64,000 bases of DNA, taken from positions 2,395,001-2,459,000 of the forward strand of contig NZ_AP024169.1 of assembly GCF_016591975.1 (NCBI RefSeq), in the 5' to 3' direction. Shown piece by piece: positions 28,303 to 37,531 of this stretch (position 1 is the first letter of the stretch; every line of letters starts with the position of its first letter). A model generated the notes under the pieces. It ran no database searches. It was given only the letters and a program-made list of their open reading frames with translations, and was not told where the DNA came from. Position numbers and translations under genes: made by a program. The stretch is from Anaeromicropila herbilytica (GTDB taxonomy: Bacteria; Bacillota; Clostridia; Lachnospirales; Lachnospiraceae).

Positions 28303-28653
28303 ATGAATTTATCAAAAGAAATGGCAAAAATAGCTTATGAAGCTTTAGATGATAAAAAGGCAGAAGATATAAAAGTAATCGAGGTGAAAGATATTACAGT
28401 TATCGCAGATTACTTTGTAATTGCAAATGGTACAAACTCATCTCAAGTTTCTGCTTTAGTTGATGCAGTAGAAGAAGGATTGGGTAAGGCTGGTTATGAA
28501 CCAAAAAGAATTGAGGGAATTGGAACAACTAATTGGATTCTTCTTGATTATGGTGATATTGTTGTTCATATTTTTTCTAGAGAAGATCGTTTATTCTATG
28601 ATCTAGAAAGAATATGGAGAGATGGAAAAACTATCGATAAAGATAAACTATAA
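28303..28653 (+). CDS. rsfS: Ribosome silencing factor
   Basis: 116 aa. Binds L14 and blocks 30S-50S joining under nutrient limitation. Motifs DITVIADYFVIANG, WILLDYGDIVVHIF and FYDLERIW are diagnostic. Last gene of the ribosome/NAD block; a terminator follows. Confidence 0.96.
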   Translation: MNLSKEMAKIAYEALDDKKAEDIKVIEVKDITVIADYFVIANGTNSSQVSALVDAVEEGLGKAGYEPKRIEGIGTTNWILLDYGDIVVHIFSREDRLFYDLERIWRDGKTIDKDKL

Positions 28654-28678
28654 TATATTCATAAAAAGAGAAATAAAG

Positions 28679-28720
28679 AAAAACGCTTAGGATTGATGTA
28701 ATTTAATCTTAAGCGTTTTT
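28679..28720. terminator. Bidirectional terminator between rsfS and motB
   Basis: Stem AAAAACGCTTAGGATT (28679-28694) with 28705-28720; a 10-nt loop and A/T tracts on both sides serve the convergent rsfS and motB. Confidence 0.85.
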
Positions 28721-28728
28721 CCTATATT

Positions 28729-29538
28729 TTATTCAGATTCAACGTTATTATAAAGTAATACAATATTTACACGTCTATTTTTATTTTGTCCTGCTTTTGT
28801 TTTATTTGAAGCTACTGGTTTATATTCACCATATCCAACAGCACGTAAACGGCTAGGTGAAATATTGCAATTGCTAATTAAATACTCAACTACATTGGTA
28901 GCACGAATAGAAGATAATTGCCAGTTAGAAGAGTAGTACGCATTTTTAATTGGCACATTATCTGTATGTCCTTCTACAACAATACTGTTATCAGTACTAT
29001 TTAATAATGTTGCAATCTGTTTTAAGGTTTTATTCATATTAGATTTGATTAAAGCTTTTCCACTATCGAAAAAGATTTTATCTGAAAATGTAATGACAAG
29101 ACCTCTTTTTTCTGTTGTCATTGTAACATTACCTTTTATATTGCTTTTTTCCGCTATCTGATTTATTTGATCACGTAGCTTTTCAAATTCTTCTTTTTCT
29201 AGAGTGTTATTATCCTTACCTGTTTGTGTGGTTGTAGATATACCATTTTTATTTTTATCAGCACCCGTTGTGGCAGTATTAGTATCACCAGATGATTGTT
29301 CTAATAGTTTCCCTCCATCTAATAACCCTGTCTTACCAGGTAATAGTGAGTCCTGGCCAGATAGTACACCATTTCCTAGTGAGGAATTCAGCGATTCTGC
29401 TAATTGCGCATACTTACTTTCGCTTACATTACTCATAGCGTACAGAACGACAAATAGAGCAACAAGTAAAGTAATCATATCCGAATATGTTAATAACCAT
29501 CTTTCATTATTCCCTGATTTCTTGGCTTTCCTTTTCAT
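28729..29538 (-). CDS. motB: Flagellar motor stator protein MotB
   Basis: 269 aa. A short cytoplasmic N-terminus, then a single TM helix at about 18-38 with the proton-conducting Asp20 in YSDMITLL. A low-complexity Ser/Asn/Thr linker (80-115) precedes an OmpA-type peptidoglycan-binding domain at about 150-265 with GHTDN and NRRV motifs. Overlaps motA by 32 nt, so stator subunits are translated in coupled fashion. No other flagellar gene is nearby. Confidence 0.93.
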   Translation of the reverse strand: MKRKAKKSGNNERWLLTYSDMITLLVALFVVLYAMSNVSESKYAQLAESLNSSLGNGVLSGQDSLLPGKTGLLDGGKLLEQSSGDTNTATTGADKNKNGISTTTQTGKDNNTLEKEEFEKLRDQINQIAEKSNIKGNVTMTTEKRGLVITFSDKIFFDSGKALIKSNMNKTLKQIATLLNSTDNSIVVEGHTDNVPIKNAYYSSNWQLSSIRATNVVEYLISNCNISPSRLRAVGYGEYKPVASNKTKAGQNKNRRVNIVLLYNNVESE

Positions 29539-30280
29539 CCTCTAAATATCCTTTTAACCTTTCGCGTATTAATGTTGGATTAGCTCCTTCTTGTATCATT
29601 AGAACACCATCGATTATCATGCTTTTTAATGCCACTTCTTCTGCATCAATACTTTTTAGTGAATTTGCAATTGGTAAAAATATTAAGTTTGCAGATCCTA
29701 CACCATATAAAGTAGCAATAAATGCAACACCAATTTTAGGACCCAAATCCGCAGCTTCTGATAAACTACCCATTACATTGATAAGTCCCATTACGGTACC
29801 AACTACACCCATGGTAGGAAGGTATCCACCCATTGCCTCAAACATGGAGTAACCTTTCTCATGGCGTTCCATAATATTCTCAAGTTTAATTTCCATCGTC
29901 TTCTTTATATTTTCACCATCAATGCCATCAATAACTAATTGAAGTCCTGAAACCATAAATGGATCGTAATCCCCTGCATTTAAAACAACTTCTAAAGATA
30001 AAAGTCCTTCTTTACGAATTTTATTTGATAGTTCAATAAAAGTTTCTAACACAGCAGCTTTATCTTGCTTTTGGTTACTCATTAAAACCCCTAAAATTTT
30101 TGGAAGTCTTTTAATATTTGATATTGGAAATGAACAACCAAGTGCTCCCAATGTTCCTCCAAATACAATCAAAGCAGCTGTTGGTTGCAATAAACCAGAA
30201 GGCGTACCACCTTCAACAATAAAAGCTAAAATCAGTGCTCCCAATCCAACTATCAAACTAGCTATAAAAGATAAATTCAT
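29507..30280 (-). CDS. motA: Flagellar motor stator protein MotA
   Basis: 257 aa. Four TM helices, with the pair at about 145-200 bearing PTMGVVGTVMGLI, the ion-channel helix of MotA. The cytoplasmic loop has the usual RxE/EERHEKGY-like charged stretch that contacts FliG. Start 30280 (MNLSFIASL) has GGAG 7 nt before it; the longer frame from 30325 has none. Forms the A4-5B2 stator with MotB. Confidence 0.93.
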   Translation of the reverse strand: MNLSFIASLIVGLGALILAFIVEGGTPSGLLQPTAALIVFGGTLGALGCSFPISNIKRLPKILGVLMSNQKQDKAAVLETFIELSNKIRKEGLLSLEVVLNAGDYDPFMVSGLQLVIDGIDGENIKKTMEIKLENIMERHEKGYSMFEAMGGYLPTMGVVGTVMGLINVMGSLSEAADLGPKIGVAFIATLYGVGSANLIFLPIANSLKSIDAEEVALKSMIIDGVLMIQEGANPTLIRERLKGYLEDEKESQEIRE

Positions 30281-30690
30281 TTTTTTCTCCATCCTCCAAC
30301 TCTTATTAGTACTTTTTTGTAGCATACTTATTAATTAATGCGACTACTAAAATAATATTTTTATCATCAACAAAAAGATTAACATTATATAATTTTAAAA
30401 ATCACAAAAATTATGTTCAGGAACTACAAATTATAATATATATCGGTATAAAATGTAAAATATATAAGTATTGTTTTAAAATTTAATAAAATAAATTGAA
30501 AATTAAGAAAGATATATGTCCTATTTTAGATTTTATAGCCTCTATGCTAATATAATAATTCATAATTAATAAGTATATTATTACTATTAGTATAATGTAA
30601 AATTCGTTTTATTTCTACATAAATAATTGCCTTTTTAATATACAATTCACATAATTTGATAAAGAAGTGGGAGATATGTAAAATAATAAA
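30281..30690. other. AT-rich region upstream of motA
   Basis: 410 bp. Must hold the motAB promoter on the minus strand; I see no convincing sigma-D (TAAA, GCCGATAA) or sigma-A match. No other feature. Confidence 0.4.
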
Positions 30691-30736
30691 TAAAAAAGGC
30701 TTGAATAAATTATATTGATATAACTTTATCCAAGCA
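30691..30736 (-). terminator. Terminator after lexA
   Basis: Read on the minus strand, a GCTTGGATAAA stem pairs with TTTATTCAAGC and is followed by a run of T (A-run at 30692-30697 on plus). Confidence 0.7.
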
Positions 30737-30763
30737 ATTCTATTAAAATAATATGTTCTATTC

Positions 30764-31381
30764 TTATTGATACATACGAAACAAACCAATTACTTTACCA
30801 AGTATATTAAGTTCATTTACGATAATTGGATCCATCGTATCATTTTCAGGTTGTAGGCGGTAATAACCTTTTTCTTTAAAGTAGGTCTTCACAGTAACTG
30901 AATCATCTATTAGAGCCACTACAATATCACCATTATCAGCAGTTGGCTGTTTTCTTACTAAAATCTTGTCTCCATTATATATACCAACATTAATCATACT
31001 TTCACCTTTTACTTTTAACATGAAAGTCTCTTCATTAGGCATATACTCAGTTGGGACAGGAAAGTAACCCTCAATATTCTCTACTGCAAGAATTGGTTGT
31101 CCAGCTGTAACAGTACCAACTATAGGTACATTTACTAGTTCTCTACGGGTTAAATTAAAATTATCATCTATTATTTCAATTGCTCTAGGCTTTGTTGGAT
31201 CTCTTCTAATATAACCATTTTTCTCTAATGTCTCTAAGTGGGAATGTACAGAAGAAGTTGACTTCAACTTAACTGCTTCACAAATCTCACGTACTGCTGG
31301 TGGATATCCTCTATTAATAATTTCCGATTTTATGTAATCTAATATTTCTCGTTGTTTCGCACTTATTTTACCGTAATCCAC
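30764..31381 (-). CDS. lexA: SOS repressor LexA
   Basis: 205 aa. A winged helix-turn-helix (about 1-70) precedes the self-cleaving peptidase. The cleavage site is Ala-Gly in GTVTAGQP near residue 92; the nucleophile Ser is in GESMINVGI and the general base Lys in SVTVKTYF. Autolysis on RecA-ssDNA derepresses SOS genes. Divergent from the YneA-like gene; the shared 210-bp region holds three candidate LexA boxes. Confidence 0.97.
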   Translation of the reverse strand: MDYGKISAKQREILDYIKSEIINRGYPPAVREICEAVKLKSTSSVHSHLETLEKNGYIRRDPTKPRAIEIIDDNFNLTRRELVNVPIVGTVTAGQPILAVENIEGYFPVPTEYMPNEETFMLKVKGESMINVGIYNGDKILVRKQPTADNGDIVVALIDDSVTVKTYFKEKGYYRLQPENDTMDPIIVNELNILGKVIGLFRMYQ

Positions 31382-31441
31382 TAGGTGCCAACCTCCAATC
31401 GTCTTGTTTTTTCCATTATATCATATAGAAAATGAAATTGC

Positions 31442-31526
31442 AAAACTAATGTTCGGAAAATACATTCTTTTATCTATTGACAACCGAACAACTGTTCGCT
31501 ATAATCAAAATATAAACATGTGTTCG
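31442..31526. promoter_or_regulatory. LexA operator cluster
   Basis: Three sites fit CGAAC-N4-GTTCG. Site 2 (31485-31498, CGAACAACTGTTCG) is a perfect palindrome. Site 1 (31442-31455, AAAAC-TAAT-GTTCG) and site 3 (31513-31526, TAAAC-ATGT-GTTCG) keep the right half exactly. They probably repress both lexA and its divergent neighbour. Confidence 0.88.
31477..31505 (+). promoter_or_regulatory. SOS promoter of the YneA-like gene
   Basis: Consensus TTGACA (31477-31482) and TATAAT (31500-31505) with a 17-nt spacer. The perfect LexA box fills the spacer, so LexA binding should exclude RNA polymerase. Confidence 0.88.
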
Positions 31527-31591
31527 ATTTGATGAAACGCATAAATAGATTATATGAAACTGAAATTATACATATCATACAGGAGGTTTTT

Positions 31592-31903
31592 ATGAATAAA
31601 TTTAAATCAATTTACGAGCAGAAAAAGCTTTTTATACTATTGTTAATAGTGTTTGTATTATTCTTTACATTCTTTTTTGTTACTAAGACTGTTTTTGCTT
31701 CCAACTCAAAAGCGACTTCTCCTAAATTAGTTACTAGCATTACAATTGAGAGAGGTGATACTCTTTGGAGTATAGCAACTAGTTATATGTCAAGTGAATA
31801 TGATAATGTAGATCAATATATTAGTGAGATAAAGCAGAGTAATGGTTTAATGTCTGATACCATTCATGTAGGGGAACATTTAATTATTCCATATTATGAG
31901 TAA
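31592..31903 (+). CDS. yneA: YneA-like SOS cell-division inhibitor (LysM protein)
   Basis: 103 aa. One TM helix at about 13-31, then a LysM domain (about 51-100, with GDTLWSIA). B. subtilis YneA has the same build, is also divergent from lexA and blocks division during DNA damage. Start 31592 has AGGAGG just upstream; the earlier in-frame ATG at 31520 lies within the operator region. Strong SOS promoter with a perfect LexA box. Name given on synteny, architecture and regulation, not on close sequence identity. Confidence 0.75.
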   Translation: MNKFKSIYEQKKLFILLLIVFVLFFTFFFVTKTVFASNSKATSPKLVTSITIERGDTLWSIATSYMSSEYDNVDQYISEIKQSNGLMSDTIHVGEHLIIPYYE

Positions 31904-32118
31904 TATAATTATGTAGTAATTTACATTGTGTTACATGACAATCAATCCTATTGTGTAGGAACGGATATGAATGTGCATAATTAATAAATTCTTTACTTTA
32001 TACAAGATGAGATAATATATAAGTTAACTCTTGATTCTGAATAATTTTAAGTTATACTAATAACAGCAAGTAACTAAGAGTATAAATGTATCGAAGTATA
32101 CAATAAGGAGGAATTTAT

Positions 32119-32661
32119 TTGAAAACATTGATTTTTAATGGTTCACCAAGAAAGAATGGAGATACCATTTTTTTATTAAATGAGTTAACAAGTCAGCTAG
32201 AAGGTGATATAAAGATGGTAAACGCTTATTATGAGAATATTAAGCCTTGTATCGATTGCAGATATTGTTGGAAAAAGCCAGGTTGCGCTATCAAAGATGA
32301 CATGCAAGAAATCTATGAATATATTTTGAATTGTGATAATATTGTTATTGCATCACCCCTCTATTTTTCAGAATTGACAGGTCAACTTTTATCTGTCATG
32401 AGTAGGTTTCAAACATTTTGGTCTAGTAAATATATCAGAAAGACATTGCCTATTCAAAAAGAAAAAAAGGGTGGAATTATCCTTGTTGGAGGAAATGGTG
32501 TAAAGGATAAAGCTTATGATACATCTAAAATAATCTTAAGTTCATTAAATGCAAAGATTGTTGGAGACGTTTGTTCATTTCAAACAGATAAGAAGCCAAC
32601 TAATCAGGATAGCGAGGCAATATTGGAAGTTGCAAAGTTGGCTAAGGCTTTAAATAAATGA
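32119..32661 (+). CDS. Flavodoxin-like NAD(P)H-dependent FMN reductase
   Basis: 180 aa. Starts with TTG behind AAGGAGG. The N-terminal FNGSPRKNGDT motif binds the FMN phosphate, and SPLYFSELTGQL is the second flavin contact. The CIDCRYCWKKPGC stretch is common in this family of oxidoreductases. Cytoplasmic; electron acceptor unknown. Monocistronic, with its own terminator. Confidence 0.85.
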   Translation: MKTLIFNGSPRKNGDTIFLLNELTSQLEGDIKMVNAYYENIKPCIDCRYCWKKPGCAIKDDMQEIYEYILNCDNIVIASPLYFSELTGQLLSVMSRFQTFWSSKYIRKTLPIQKEKKGGIILVGGNGVKDKAYDTSKIILSSLNAKIVGDVCSFQTDKKPTNQDSEAILEVAKLAKALNK

Positions 32662-32678
32662 TAGTATAAAATTCTATT

Positions 32679-32722
32679 AGGTATATATCCTTTTATTTGG
32701 TTATAGGATATATACCTTTTTT
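32679..32722 (+). terminator. Terminator after the FMN reductase
   Basis: 12-bp stem AGGTATATATCC (32679-32690) with 32706-32717, followed by TTTTT. A second perfect inverted repeat, 32736-32764 (AAGTTTACATAAT arms), follows it and directly precedes the group II intron. Confidence 0.85.
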
Positions 32723-32774
32723 ACACTCAATCAATAAGTTTACATAATGATATTATGTAAACTTAAGATAGGTA

Positions 32775-34672
32775 GTGCGCCTAGCGGCGCACGTTTCTAA
32801 TGGGTGAAAGTCCCTAATCCGCCCTAGTAGTGGGAAGGATACAGCCAAAACCAAGGGTGTCCATCGTGAGGTGGAATCCGAAGGAAGGTGGAGGCAAATC
32901 TCTGGTCTGACGAATAGAAATCACATCAGGCTACAGTTAAGGATAAGGTTGCTACTCAAACCGAAGTCCTATAACTACTCGGAATTAACTGTGGTAAATG
33001 TGGCAGATGGATGGAGAGAAAGAAACGTGTGGTACCTAGGGAGGTCTCGTCAGCAGATGGAAACAGAGTATGAAATCTGTAGTAACAACGAATGGCGAGA
33101 AGTCAGCAGAGGTCATAGTACTACTGTGGTTGCAAACATAGTAGGAAGGACTGAACTTTAGGAGATGTGAGTAAATGAATGTAACCAAAGATGGATTTAA
33201 GAACAGACAACTTCATAGAGAGGACTATCTGCAAACGGTATCTGCGGAACAGAAAGAGTATGCAGAAGTGTTTGCCCATCAAAGGATTGCTGAAAACAAC
33301 GACATCATCACAGATTTTCAGACGGACAATCTAATGGAACAGATTTTACACAAAGATAACCTTAACAAGGCTTTCAAGAAAGTGAAATCAAACAAAGGAG
33401 CAGGCGGTATTGATGGAATGAGCGTGGATGAACTTCTAGGCTTTCTGAGAGATAACCAAAGGCAACTTATCCAACAGATAAAAGATGGAAAATACAAACC
33501 AACCCCAGTCCGTAGGGTGGAAATACCCAAAGAAACAAAAGGCGAGTTTAGAAAACTGGGAGTACCAACAGTAGTTGACAGAGTATTTCAACAAGCGATT
33601 ACACAGGTACTTTCTCCAATCTTCGAGAAACAGTTTTCTGGAAACAGTTTTGGTTTTCGACCAAACAGGGGTGCACACGATGCACTGAAACAATGCCAAA
33701 CGAATGTCAACGATGGCTATGTATATGTGGTAGATATGGATTTGGAAAAGTTCTTTGACACAGTGTGTCAAAGCAAACTCATAGAAGTTCTATCACGAAC
33801 TGTCAAGGATGGGAGAGTAATATCGCTTATCCACAAATATCTTAATGCTGGTGTTATTAGCAAAGGGATGTTCGAAAAGACAGAAGTTGGTATGCCACAA
33901 GGCGGACCATTGAGTCCTCTTCTAAGTAACATAATGCTGAACGAGTTGGATAAGGAACTGGAAAACAGAGGACATAGGTTTGTTCGCTATGCAGATGATT
34001 GTATGATTTTCTGCAAAAGTAAGAAAAGTGCAGAAAGAACCTTGAACAACATAGTGTCATACATTGAGGGAAAACTATTCCTAAAAGTAAATCACTCAAA
34101 GACGTGTGTGGCACATATAAGCAAAGTCAAATACCTTGGATATAGCTTCTATAGATACAAGGGAAAATGCAGATTTCGAATACACCCAAAATCAGTAGTT
34201 AAGATGAAGAATAAAATCAGAGAGCTTACTGACAGACATAATGGATGGGGAAATGAATATCGAGCACTGAAATTGACACAGTTTATTAGAGGGTGGATAA
34301 ACTACTTTGGATTAGCAGATATGAATAAAATGCTAGTGGAGATAGATAAATGGTTACGCCATAGAATAAGAGCAATCTATTGGAAACAATGGAAGAAGAC
34401 AAAAACGAAATATCGAAAACTAAAGGAACTAGGTATGAACGAAGCCTTTATAAAATGGCACGCAAATATGCGCCAAGGAATATGGAACTGTAGCAACAAT
34501 AGAATGGTACAGTTTGCCTTGAATAATGAAAAACTCAGAGAATGGGGTTATCCCACATTCTCTGAGTTTTACTTGAAAATATGTGAAAACTAAAGAACCG
34601 CCGTATACCGAACGGTACGTACGGTGGTGTGGGAGGTCGGTAGATAAATTAATTATCTACCTCCTACCCGAT
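32775..34672 (+). mobile_element. Group II intron with internal maturase
   Basis: The 5' end GTGCGCC opens a structured domain I. The reverse transcriptase ORF occupies domain IV. Domain V (about 34594-34632) reads CCGCCGTAT...GTACGGTGG and so carries a CGC catalytic triad where many introns have AGC; its tip is ACC-GAAC-GGT. Domain VI follows (about 34633-34668), and the likely 3' end is CCCGAT at 34672. It lies in an intergenic region downstream of a terminator and a palindrome, so it interrupts no gene. Boundaries are estimated from motifs. Confidence 0.85.
33175..34593 (+). CDS. ltrA: Group II intron reverse transcriptase/maturase
   Basis: 472 aa, uninterrupted. The reverse transcriptase fingers/palm cover about 60-310 and include the catalytic YADD box (FVRYADDCMIF) and MPQGGPLSPLLSN. 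A maturase (domain X) follows, then a short C-terminal DNA-binding part. No HNH endonuclease domain is seen, so target priming probably uses a nascent DNA strand. Promotes splicing and mobility of its own intron. Confidence 0.95.
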   Translation: MNVTKDGFKNRQLHREDYLQTVSAEQKEYAEVFAHQRIAENNDIITDFQTDNLMEQILHKDNLNKAFKKVKSNKGAGGIDGMSVDELLGFLRDNQRQLIQQIKDGKYKPTPVRRVEIPKETKGEFRKLGVPTVVDRVFQQAITQVLSPIFEKQFSGNSFGFRPNRGAHDALKQCQTNVNDGYVYVVDMDLEKFFDTVCQSKLIEVLSRTVKDGRVISLIHKYLNAGVISKGMFEKTEVGMPQGGPLSPLLSNIMLNELDKELENRGHRFVRYADDCMIFCKSKKSAERTLNNIVSYIEGKLFLKVNHSKTCVAHISKVKYLGYSFYRYKGKCRFRIHPKSVVKMKNKIRELTDRHNGWGNEYRALKLTQFIRGWINYFGLADMNKMLVEIDKWLRHRIRAIYWKQWKKTKTKYRKLKELGMNEAFIKWHANMRQGIWNCSNNRMVQFALNNEKLREWGYPTFSEFYLKICEN

Positions 34673-35095
34673 TGTATTATTTGACTATATGATTTGTTAT
34701 GTAACAACTTAAATAATAACTCATATATGACTAAATCAAACTGGGCAAATAGTAGAGTGTGTTTTTTTTGTTGTTAATTCAATTCTAGCACTTTTTGGAG
34801 GAGCTTGTAACCTTCTAGATTTATATTTTAATAAATAAATTAGTAATATAATATTAATCGAATCATAATAAAAAATAGTAGAATAAAAGCTGACTCGTCT
34901 TTTATTTGTGATAAATGTTAAAATTAATCGTAATATGAGAAAATATTTGGATGAATTAACTAAATAAGTACTATTCTGGCATTATTTCATATGCTATAAT
35001 GTATAAGACTACTGGTAATAGCTAACACTTCTATTATATACATTATAAGTAAATGAATTATAAAAATTATGAAATCGAAAGGTGCTGGGGGTTGT
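34673..35095 (+). other. Intergenic region before ndk
   Basis: 423 bp, AT-rich. A TATAAT at 34995-35000 could be the ndk -10, but no good -35 is at the right distance. No other structure seen. Confidence 0.4.
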
Positions 35096-35512
35096 ATGGA
35101 AAGAACACTTGTTATTATTAAGCCAGAAGCAGTAGCAAAGAAGTTAGTTGGTAAAATCATTTCAATTTACGAGGATAATCGACTAGAAATAATACATGCA
35201 CACAGAGTGTTAGCTACAAAAGAAGTATTAGAAAAACATTACGAGGCACATAAAGGCAAAGATTTTTTTGATGGACTAGTTCAGTTTATGTCTTCATCAG
35301 AGGTAGTAGTACTAATTCTTGAAGGTGAAAATGTTGTTGACATTGTGCGAGAAATCAATGGTGCTACGAATCCACAAAAGGCTTTGCCTGGTACAATACG
35401 TTATATGTTCGGAGAAACGATCGAAGCAAATGCAGTTCATGGATCAGAATCAGTAGAGGCTGCTGAGAATGAAATTGCAATATGGAGAGATCTAATTCGT
35501 TTTGAAAGCTAA
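35096..35512 (+). CDS. ndk: Nucleoside diphosphate kinase
   Basis: 138 aa. Transfers the gamma phosphate between nucleoside di- and triphosphates through a phospho-His in NAVHGSES. ERTLVIIKPEAV opening and GATNPQKALPGTIR are diagnostic. Start 35096 lies 7 nt after GGGGG; the longer frame from 35069 lacks the family N-terminus. Confidence 0.96.
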   Translation: MERTLVIIKPEAVAKKLVGKIISIYEDNRLEIIHAHRVLATKEVLEKHYEAHKGKDFFDGLVQFMSSSEVVVLILEGENVVDIVREINGATNPQKALPGTIRYMFGETIEANAVHGSESVEAAENEIAIWRDLIRFES

Positions 35513-35540
35513 CATAATATTTAATTAATTGGACGAGCTT

Positions 35541-35576
35541 ATATCCCAAAACAGTGGAAGTTTTGGGATATTTTTT
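35541..35576. terminator. Terminator between ndk and the recombinase
   Basis: 12-bp perfect stem ATATCCCAAAAC (35541-35552) with 35560-35571, then TTTTT; usable by ndk and possibly by the convergent gene. Confidence 0.88.
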
Positions 35577-35587
35577 ATAGTGTCATG

Positions 35588-36640
35588 TTACTCCTTCTCC
35601 CTAAGCTTAACTACATTTGCAGCACTCCGCCTTCTAGAATCTTCAATCGCTGCATAATGCTTTCTGGTGGTGTTAACATCCTTATGTCCTAATACGTCAG
35701 CAACTAGATAAATATCACCTGTCTCTCTGTAAAGACTAGTACCATAGGTACTGCGAAGCTTATGTGGAGTAATTCGTTTTAACTTAGTTACGGTGCTTGA
35801 ATATTTTTTCACGAGGTTCTCAACAGATCGGACGCTAATTCTACGATTTTGCATTGATAAGAAGAGGGCATTGGTATGACCTTCTGATGCCAAGATTTGT
35901 TTACGTTCTATAAGATAATTGGTCAATGCATCCTCAACTTCTTCACCAAAGTATACAATAACCTCATTTCCACCTTTTCTAATAATCTTAATTCCATTAT
36001 TATTAAAATCAATATCATGGATATCGAGCCCTACACATTCAGATACACGAATTCCAGTACCAAGAAGTAAAGTCATGATTGCAAGATCTCTAACTTTCGT
36101 TTTGTTATGGTATTTTTGTTGAGACTTCGTTAAGTTATCACCAGATTCAACTTCATCAAGTAGACGTGCAATTTCATCAATATCAAGACGTACGATTTCT
36201 TTCTCATGCAGCTTGGGAATATTCACTAAGATGGCTGGATTGGTAGTTATCATTTCTTTCTTAAAGTAATAATTATAAAACGTTCGAAGAGTAATTAGTT
36301 TCCTTTTCTTTCCACTTTCATCGTTAATATGCTCTTTTCCATCTTTTTGATAATATTTCAGATAATCAAGGTATTCTTCAATATCAATTGCTCTTATTTG
36401 ATCTAATGTATGTATAGGAATATCAGGGATTGGCGTGTTCTTTAATGCGGCATTAGTTTTCGATAAAAATTCAAAGAAAACACTAAGATCATAGGCATAT
36501 GCAATTCTTGTTCTAGAAGAAGTAGTAGGTTCAATTCCCCTAAAAAAGTCAGAACAGAAATGTGGAAGAGATTTAATTAGCTCTCTTAATTTTACTGCAT
36601 TCTCAATATTCACTTTATCATGGTAATTCTGTTCTTTCAT
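35588..36640 (-). CDS. Tyrosine recombinase (XerC/D-like)
   Basis: 350 aa with an N-terminal SAM-like core-binding domain (about 25-130) and a C-terminal catalytic domain. The full active site is present: Arg198, Lys222, His293, Arg296, His319 and nucleophile Tyr329. It is flanked by housekeeping genes with no prophage or integron marks, so a chromosomal Xer-type role (dimer resolution) is plausible. Two further Lys/Arg-rich motifs at the C-terminus are usual. Could also be a solo integrase. Confidence 0.88.
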   Translation of the reverse strand: MKEQNYHDKVNIENAVKLRELIKSLPHFCSDFFRGIEPTTSSRTRIAYAYDLSVFFEFLSKTNAALKNTPIPDIPIHTLDQIRAIDIEEYLDYLKYYQKDGKEHINDESGKKRKLITLRTFYNYYFKKEMITTNPAILVNIPKLHEKEIVRLDIDEIARLLDEVESGDNLTKSQQKYHNKTKVRDLAIMTLLLGTGIRVSECVGLDIHDIDFNNNGIKIIRKGGNEVIVYFGEEVEDALTNYLIERKQILASEGHTNALFLSMQNRRISVRSVENLVKKYSSTVTKLKRITPHKLRSTYGTSLYRETGDIYLVADVLGHKDVNTTRKHYAAIEDSRRRSAANVVKLREKE

Positions 36641-36787
36641 CTATTATTGTTCCTTTCGTTATTTATAGGATTATATTTTTTTATAGGACTAGAGAAATAG
36701 TACATATCTCTAATAGTTTTACTAATTAAGATGACATACTCATTTTCAGTCTTTATAAATTTAAAATAAGAAGGAGCGTTCCTATTC

Positions 36788-37531
36788 TTATTGCTTACTA
36801 GTACGAACATGTTCACTTTCACCCCACCCAGGAAGATTACTGCTTGTTATGGCATGAAAAATACGTTCTCTAGCCCCTGGATTCTCTTTATTTAATTGCT
36901 TTATAAGATTTTTAGCATATTCTCTTTTGGTATACCCGTCAACAGGACATGGATTCTTCTGAACAGGTAGATGATTCTCTAAAGCAAAACTTCTAATATC
37001 TCTTTCTTCTAAGAACATCAATGGTCGAATGACTGTAAGGCCTGTCTTATCCAAATAAGTTACTGGTTCGAAAGAACTTAGCCTTCCCTCAAATAATAGA
37101 GACATCATTAATGTTTCCATGATATCATCTTTATGATGAGCATACGCAACTTTATTACAATTTAATGAATTAGCCTTTTCATTGAAGGCACCTTTTCTTA
37201 ATTTGGCGCATAACGAACATGGATTTTTCTCTTTGCGTTCATCAAATACTATGTGAGCTATATCAGTATCCACGACAGTATAAGAAACCTCAAGTTTTTT
37301 ACATAATTTACTTACCTCTGATAAATCAAACTCGTTATACCCTAGATTAACGGATATTGCTTCTAATTCAAATTTATTTGGATAAAAACGTTTCAGATTA
37401 GTCAGTGCTATTAATAGTGTAAGACTATCTTTGCCACCAGATATCCCAACAGCAATACGATCTCCATCTTGTATCATCTGGTAATCATCTATGGCTTTTC
37501 GCGTCAGGCTTAATAAGCGTTGTAATTTCAT
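36788..37531 (-). CDS. ttcA: TtcA-like tRNA 2-thiocytidine biosynthesis protein
   Basis: 247 aa PP-loop ATPase. The pyrophosphate-binding loop SGGKDS lies near residues 34-39. The CSLC pair near 116-119 and the later CPVD Cys supply the [4Fe-4S] ligands used by TtcA to thiolate C32 of tRNA. Start 37531 has GAGG 7 nt upstream; a GTG 12 nt earlier is also in frame. Convergent to nothing; followed by a 147-bp spacer then the recombinase. Confidence 0.85.
   Translation of the reverse strand: MKLQRLLSLTRKAIDDYQMIQDGDRIAVGISGGKDSLTLLIALTNLKRFYPNKFELEAISVNLGYNEFDLSEVSKLCKKLEVSYTVVDTDIAHIVFDERKEKNPCSLCAKLRKGAFNEKANSLNCNKVAYAHHKDDIMETLMMSLLFEGRLSSFEPVTYLDKTGLTVIRPLMFLEERDIRSFALENHLPVQKNPCPVDGYTKREYAKNLIKQLNKENPGARERIFHAITSSNLPGWGESEHVRTSKQ

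Noticed and set aside
30547..30789. 80-codon minus-strand ORF
   Set aside because: Overlaps the lexA terminator, low-complexity AT-rich, no ribosome-binding site.
32871..33161. ORF of 96 codons upstream of the maturase
   Set aside because: Lies in the folded domains I-III of the group II intron RNA; no ribosome-binding site and no motif.
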